Positions 13,650-15,756 of a stretch of 15,756 nucleotides of DNA are shown piece after piece. Numbering within the stretch: position 1 is the first letter of the stretch; each line of letters starts with the position of its first letter. Under the pieces are notes generated by a model. That model ran no database searches. It saw nothing but the letters and a program-made list of their open reading frames with translations, and was not told the origin of the DNA. The DNA lies in NCBI GenBank assembly GCA_035496575.1, contig DATJEN010000172.1:1-15756 (forward strand), in the 5' to 3' direction. Source of the DNA: PALSA-1355 sp035496575. Its GTDB lineage: Bacteria > Planctomycetota > Planctomycetia > Pirellulales > PALSA-1355. A program made the position numbers and the translations under genes.

Positions 13650-13835
13650 CAGGTGTCGACGGGCTTGGCGGTGAAAGCGCGAGCGCCAAGTTCGCCTGAA
13701 TTGTCCGTCTTGCGACCGCGTTATGCCCCAATGGCGCAGGAACTTGCGCCTGTAAGCCGCGAGGCGCCGCTCGCGAGCTTGTCTTGATCGCCTAATTCCC
13801 GCCCGCCCGACCAGTCCGGCCCTGGAAGAACCTTC

Positions 13836-14489
13836 ATGTGCTTGCTTCGTTGTCGGCATTTCGCCTATTGGGCCGCGGTCGTGTTCGTATGCTCCGCGGG
13901 TTGCCAGCGGAGCGAGCAGATTGCGCGATACACGGTCGACAAATTGCCGCCGATTGAAGAGCGCGCCGCGGCCGAGTCCTCCAGCGTGCCCAGTGCTCCG
14001 CGCGACGCCACCGACCGCACTCTGGCCGCAATCGTGCCGCTGGGTGCGAAAGGGTGGTTCTTCAAGCTAACGGGTCCCAAAGAGCGCGTGGAGGGAGCGA
14101 ACGAGGCATTCGAAGCTTTCTTGAAGTCGGTGAAATTCGACGCGGACGGCAAGCCACATTGGACGTTGCCCGATGGCTGGCAGGAGCAAGCTGGCTCTCA
14201 AATCCGCTATGCGACGCTGGTCTTGCCCGGCGAAGGCAAGCCGCTCGAGGTGAGTGTAACCGTCTTGCCGAAATCCGAAGGCGACGACGAGCAATATTTG
14301 CTCGTGAACGTGAATCGATGGCGGAATCAATTGCAACTACCCCCGATCGACGCCGTTCAATTGAGCGCGGAAGCCAAACAGATCGCGCTCGAGGGCGCGA
14401 CCGCCACCGTGGTGAACCTGCTGGGCAGCGCCAGCGGCGAGGGCATGGGGCGCCCACCTTTTATGTCCGGAGCGCGGAATGGCAACTGA
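13836..14489 (+). CDS. Planctomycete-type lipoprotein upstream of ResB
   Basis: A 217-residue protein with a hydrophobic N-terminus and a lipoprotein-like CSAGC site (Cys23), then a low-complexity spacer. A conserved-looking domain spans ~65-197: GWFFKLTGPKERVEGANEAF, WTLPDGWQ, LEVSVTVLP, LLVNVNRWRNQLQLPPI and a final ATVVNLLG. I recognise this pattern from conserved hypothetical planctomycete proteins; no biochemical role is known. GGAAG at 13824-13828 is a modest ribosome site. The gene ends inside the next gene (11-bp overlap), so the two are translationally coupled. That ties it to cytochrome c maturation, perhaps as an accessory envelope factor; this last point is inference from context. 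Confidence 0.8.
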   Translation: MCLLRCRHFAYWAAVVFVCSAGCQRSEQIARYTVDKLPPIEERAAAESSSVPSAPRDATDRTLAAIVPLGAKGWFFKLTGPKERVEGANEAFEAFLKSVKFDADGKPHWTLPDGWQEQAGSQIRYATLVLPGEGKPLEVSVTVLPKSEGDDEQYLLVNVNRWRNQLQLPPIDAVQLSAEAKQIALEGATATVVNLLGSASGEGMGRPPFMSGARNGN

Positions 14490-15756
14490 TGCGTTAGCAC
14501 GACGGCAGAAGGCTGCCGATGCCCGCTCTGGCGATCGAGCCAAGTCGCGCTCGGCCGGCGAAGTCGCGCTGCGGCTGCTGATGCCGCTGACATCGCTCAG
14601 GCTGACGGTGGCGCTATTTGCAATCTCGATCTTTTTGATCTTCGCCGGCACGCTGGCCCAGGTGGACAAAGATATCTGGGAAGTGGTGAACCAATACTTC
14701 CGCACTTTTTTCGCGTGGATCGATTTTCAGGTGTTTTTTCCGCCGGCATTTTTCGCGGGCGGACAGCCGACCGTTCCGGGCGGGTTTTGGTTTCCCGGCG
14801 GCTGGTTGATTGGCGGCGCGATGGGAGTGAACCTGGTTGCGGCGCACGCGCTGCGCTTCAAGGTTCAAGCGCGCGGCGCGCGTCTGGCCGCCGGCCTGGC
14901 GGTGATCGCCATCGGAATTGCGATCACTTGGCTGGTCGTCGTGGGCGGGTCGGGCAAGGATTCAAGCGCTGGGGCGCCACTCGAGTCGGCCACGTTATGG
15001 AGCATCTGCAAGTGGGGGCTCGTCGGACTATGGGCAGCGGGCGCCTATGCGCTCGTCAAACTCGAGCCGGTCCGAAAAATCGAGCGTTGGGCTCTGGCTT
15101 TCTTCGAAGCGGTGCTGGGCGGCGTCCTCGTGTGGCTGTTTGTGAAAGGATCGGATGCGGCGCTCGGCGATAGTTCGCTGCGCATCTTGTGGCAGCTCAT
15201 GGAGGGGGGAGTGGCGGGCCTGGTGCTTCTGGCCGGATGCGCTCTGGCCTTTCGCAAGCGCGCCGGAATCGTCCTCTTGCACGCCGGCGTCGCGCTGGTG
15301 ATGGCCAACGAGCTGGTCGTGCACTCGCTGCACACCGAAGGGCAGATGAATATTCGCGAGGGCGAAACCGTCAACTTCGTGCAGGATATTCGCACGGTTG
15401 AGCTGGCGGTCGTCGATCCGTCCGATCCGAAAACCGATGACGTCGTGGTCGTGCCGCGCAGCTTCTTGAAGGGCGAACAAACGATTCGCGACGGATTGCC
15501 ATTCGAAGTGATCGTGGTCGACTACCTGCAAAACGCCGAGCTGCGCAAGGCGAAACCCGACGACAGAAATCCAGCGAGCACCGGCGCCGGGCTGGTCTGG
15601 AAGGCCGAGCGCCGCAAGGCGGGCGCCGGCACCGATGTGGGCGGCAAGGTCGACACAACGGCCATTTACGCCACGCTCAAGCCCAGCGACGGAGGAGAGC
15701 CGCTCGGCACGTACCTGTTCGACGTCGAATTGACGCCGCAGCAGGTCAAGGTGGGC
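14479..15756 (+). CDS. ResB-type cytochrome c biogenesis protein, 5' part
   Basis: An open frame of 426 codons continues past the window end. The ATG at 14479 follows GGAG (14468-14471) and overlaps the preceding gene. After a basic Ala-rich leader come membrane helices at ~43-59 (LTVALFAISIFLIFAGTLAQ), 105-123, 138-155, 173-193, 205-223, 243-258 and 263-281, then a soluble domain from ~285 (MNIREGETVNFVQDIRTVEL). The SLRLTVALF...AGTLAQVDKDIW opening and the RKRAGIVLLHAGVALVMANE helix with His268 are typical of ResB/Ccs1, which holds apocytochrome and heme for thioether bond formation at the outer face of the inner membrane. Planctomycete homologues are often fused to a CcsA/ResC half; whether this one is cannot be seen. 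Function is sure at family level. Confidence 0.85.
   Translation, partial: MATDALARRQKAADARSGDRAKSRSAGEVALRLLMPLTSLRLTVALFAISIFLIFAGTLAQVDKDIWEVVNQYFRTFFAWIDFQVFFPPAFFAGGQPTVPGGFWFPGGWLIGGAMGVNLVAAHALRFKVQARGARLAAGLAVIAIGIAITWLVVVGGSGKDSSAGAPLESATLWSICKWGLVGLWAAGAYALVKLEPVRKIERWALAFFEAVLGGVLVWLFVKGSDAALGDSSLRILWQLMEGGVAGLVLLAGCALAFRKRAGIVLLHAGVALVMANELVVHSLHTEGQMNIREGETVNFVQDIRTVELAVVDPSDPKTDDVVVVPRSFLKGEQTIRDGLPFEVIVVDYLQNAELRKAKPDDRNPASTGAGLVWKAERRKAGAGTDVGGKVDTTAIYATLKPSDGGEPLGTYLFDVELTPQQVKVG

Overview
The window is GC-rich, densely coded chromosomal DNA, most likely from a planctomycete of the Pirellulales type. That assignment rests on recognised protein families: paired TolR-like anchored coiled-coil proteins with a huge Gly/Ser linker, a lipoprotein with an NVNRWR...LPP motif directly upstream of a ResB-type cytochrome c biogenesis protein, a small secreted protein, and an acidic helix-turn-helix protein with a C-terminal membrane segment. 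No 16S or other marker RNA is present, so the assignment is an inference.

Layout. (1) 1-3084, plus strand: the 3' part of gatB (tRNA-dependent amidotransferase subunit B), a SAM hydrolase/hydroxide adenosyltransferase (DUF62 family) and bioA; the last two are 4 bp apart and both use S-adenosylmethionine. (2) 3085-5678, an accessory-looking stretch: a decayed IS4-like transposase fragment on the minus strand just after bioA, a candidate promoter followed at once by an intrinsic terminator, a promoter with a palindrome in its spacer, and three plus-strand orphan genes (319 aa with a C-terminal WP..LS motif, a 64-aa zinc ribbon, a 147-aa orphan). (3) 5679-8806, minus strand: two adjacent genes for TolR/ExbD-like anchored coiled-coil proteins. 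A related C-terminal module appears once in the smaller and apparently twice in the larger protein, whose copies are separated by about 270 Gly/Ser/Gln/Asn-rich residues. (4) 9263-10427, minus strand: a queC-queD pair for queuosine/7-deazaguanine synthesis, followed by a long hairpin. (5) 10761-13595, plus strand: a strong promoter with direct and inverted repeats, a small secreted protein whose 3' end is repeated in tandem downstream, a membrane-tethered excisionase/MerR-like HTH protein, and an OmpA/MotB-like envelope lipoprotein. (6) 13644-15756, plus strand: a TATAAT promoter with a structured leader, a planctomycete-type lipoprotein, and the first 426 codons of a ResB-type cytochrome c biogenesis gene that overlaps the lipoprotein gene and runs off the window.

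Most genes are housekeeping or envelope functions. The least explained parts are the TolR-like pair with its repeated module, the 10.76-11.26 kb promoter and repeat region, and the small orphan-gene island after bioA. No CRISPR array, tRNA, rRNA or complete mobile element is visible.
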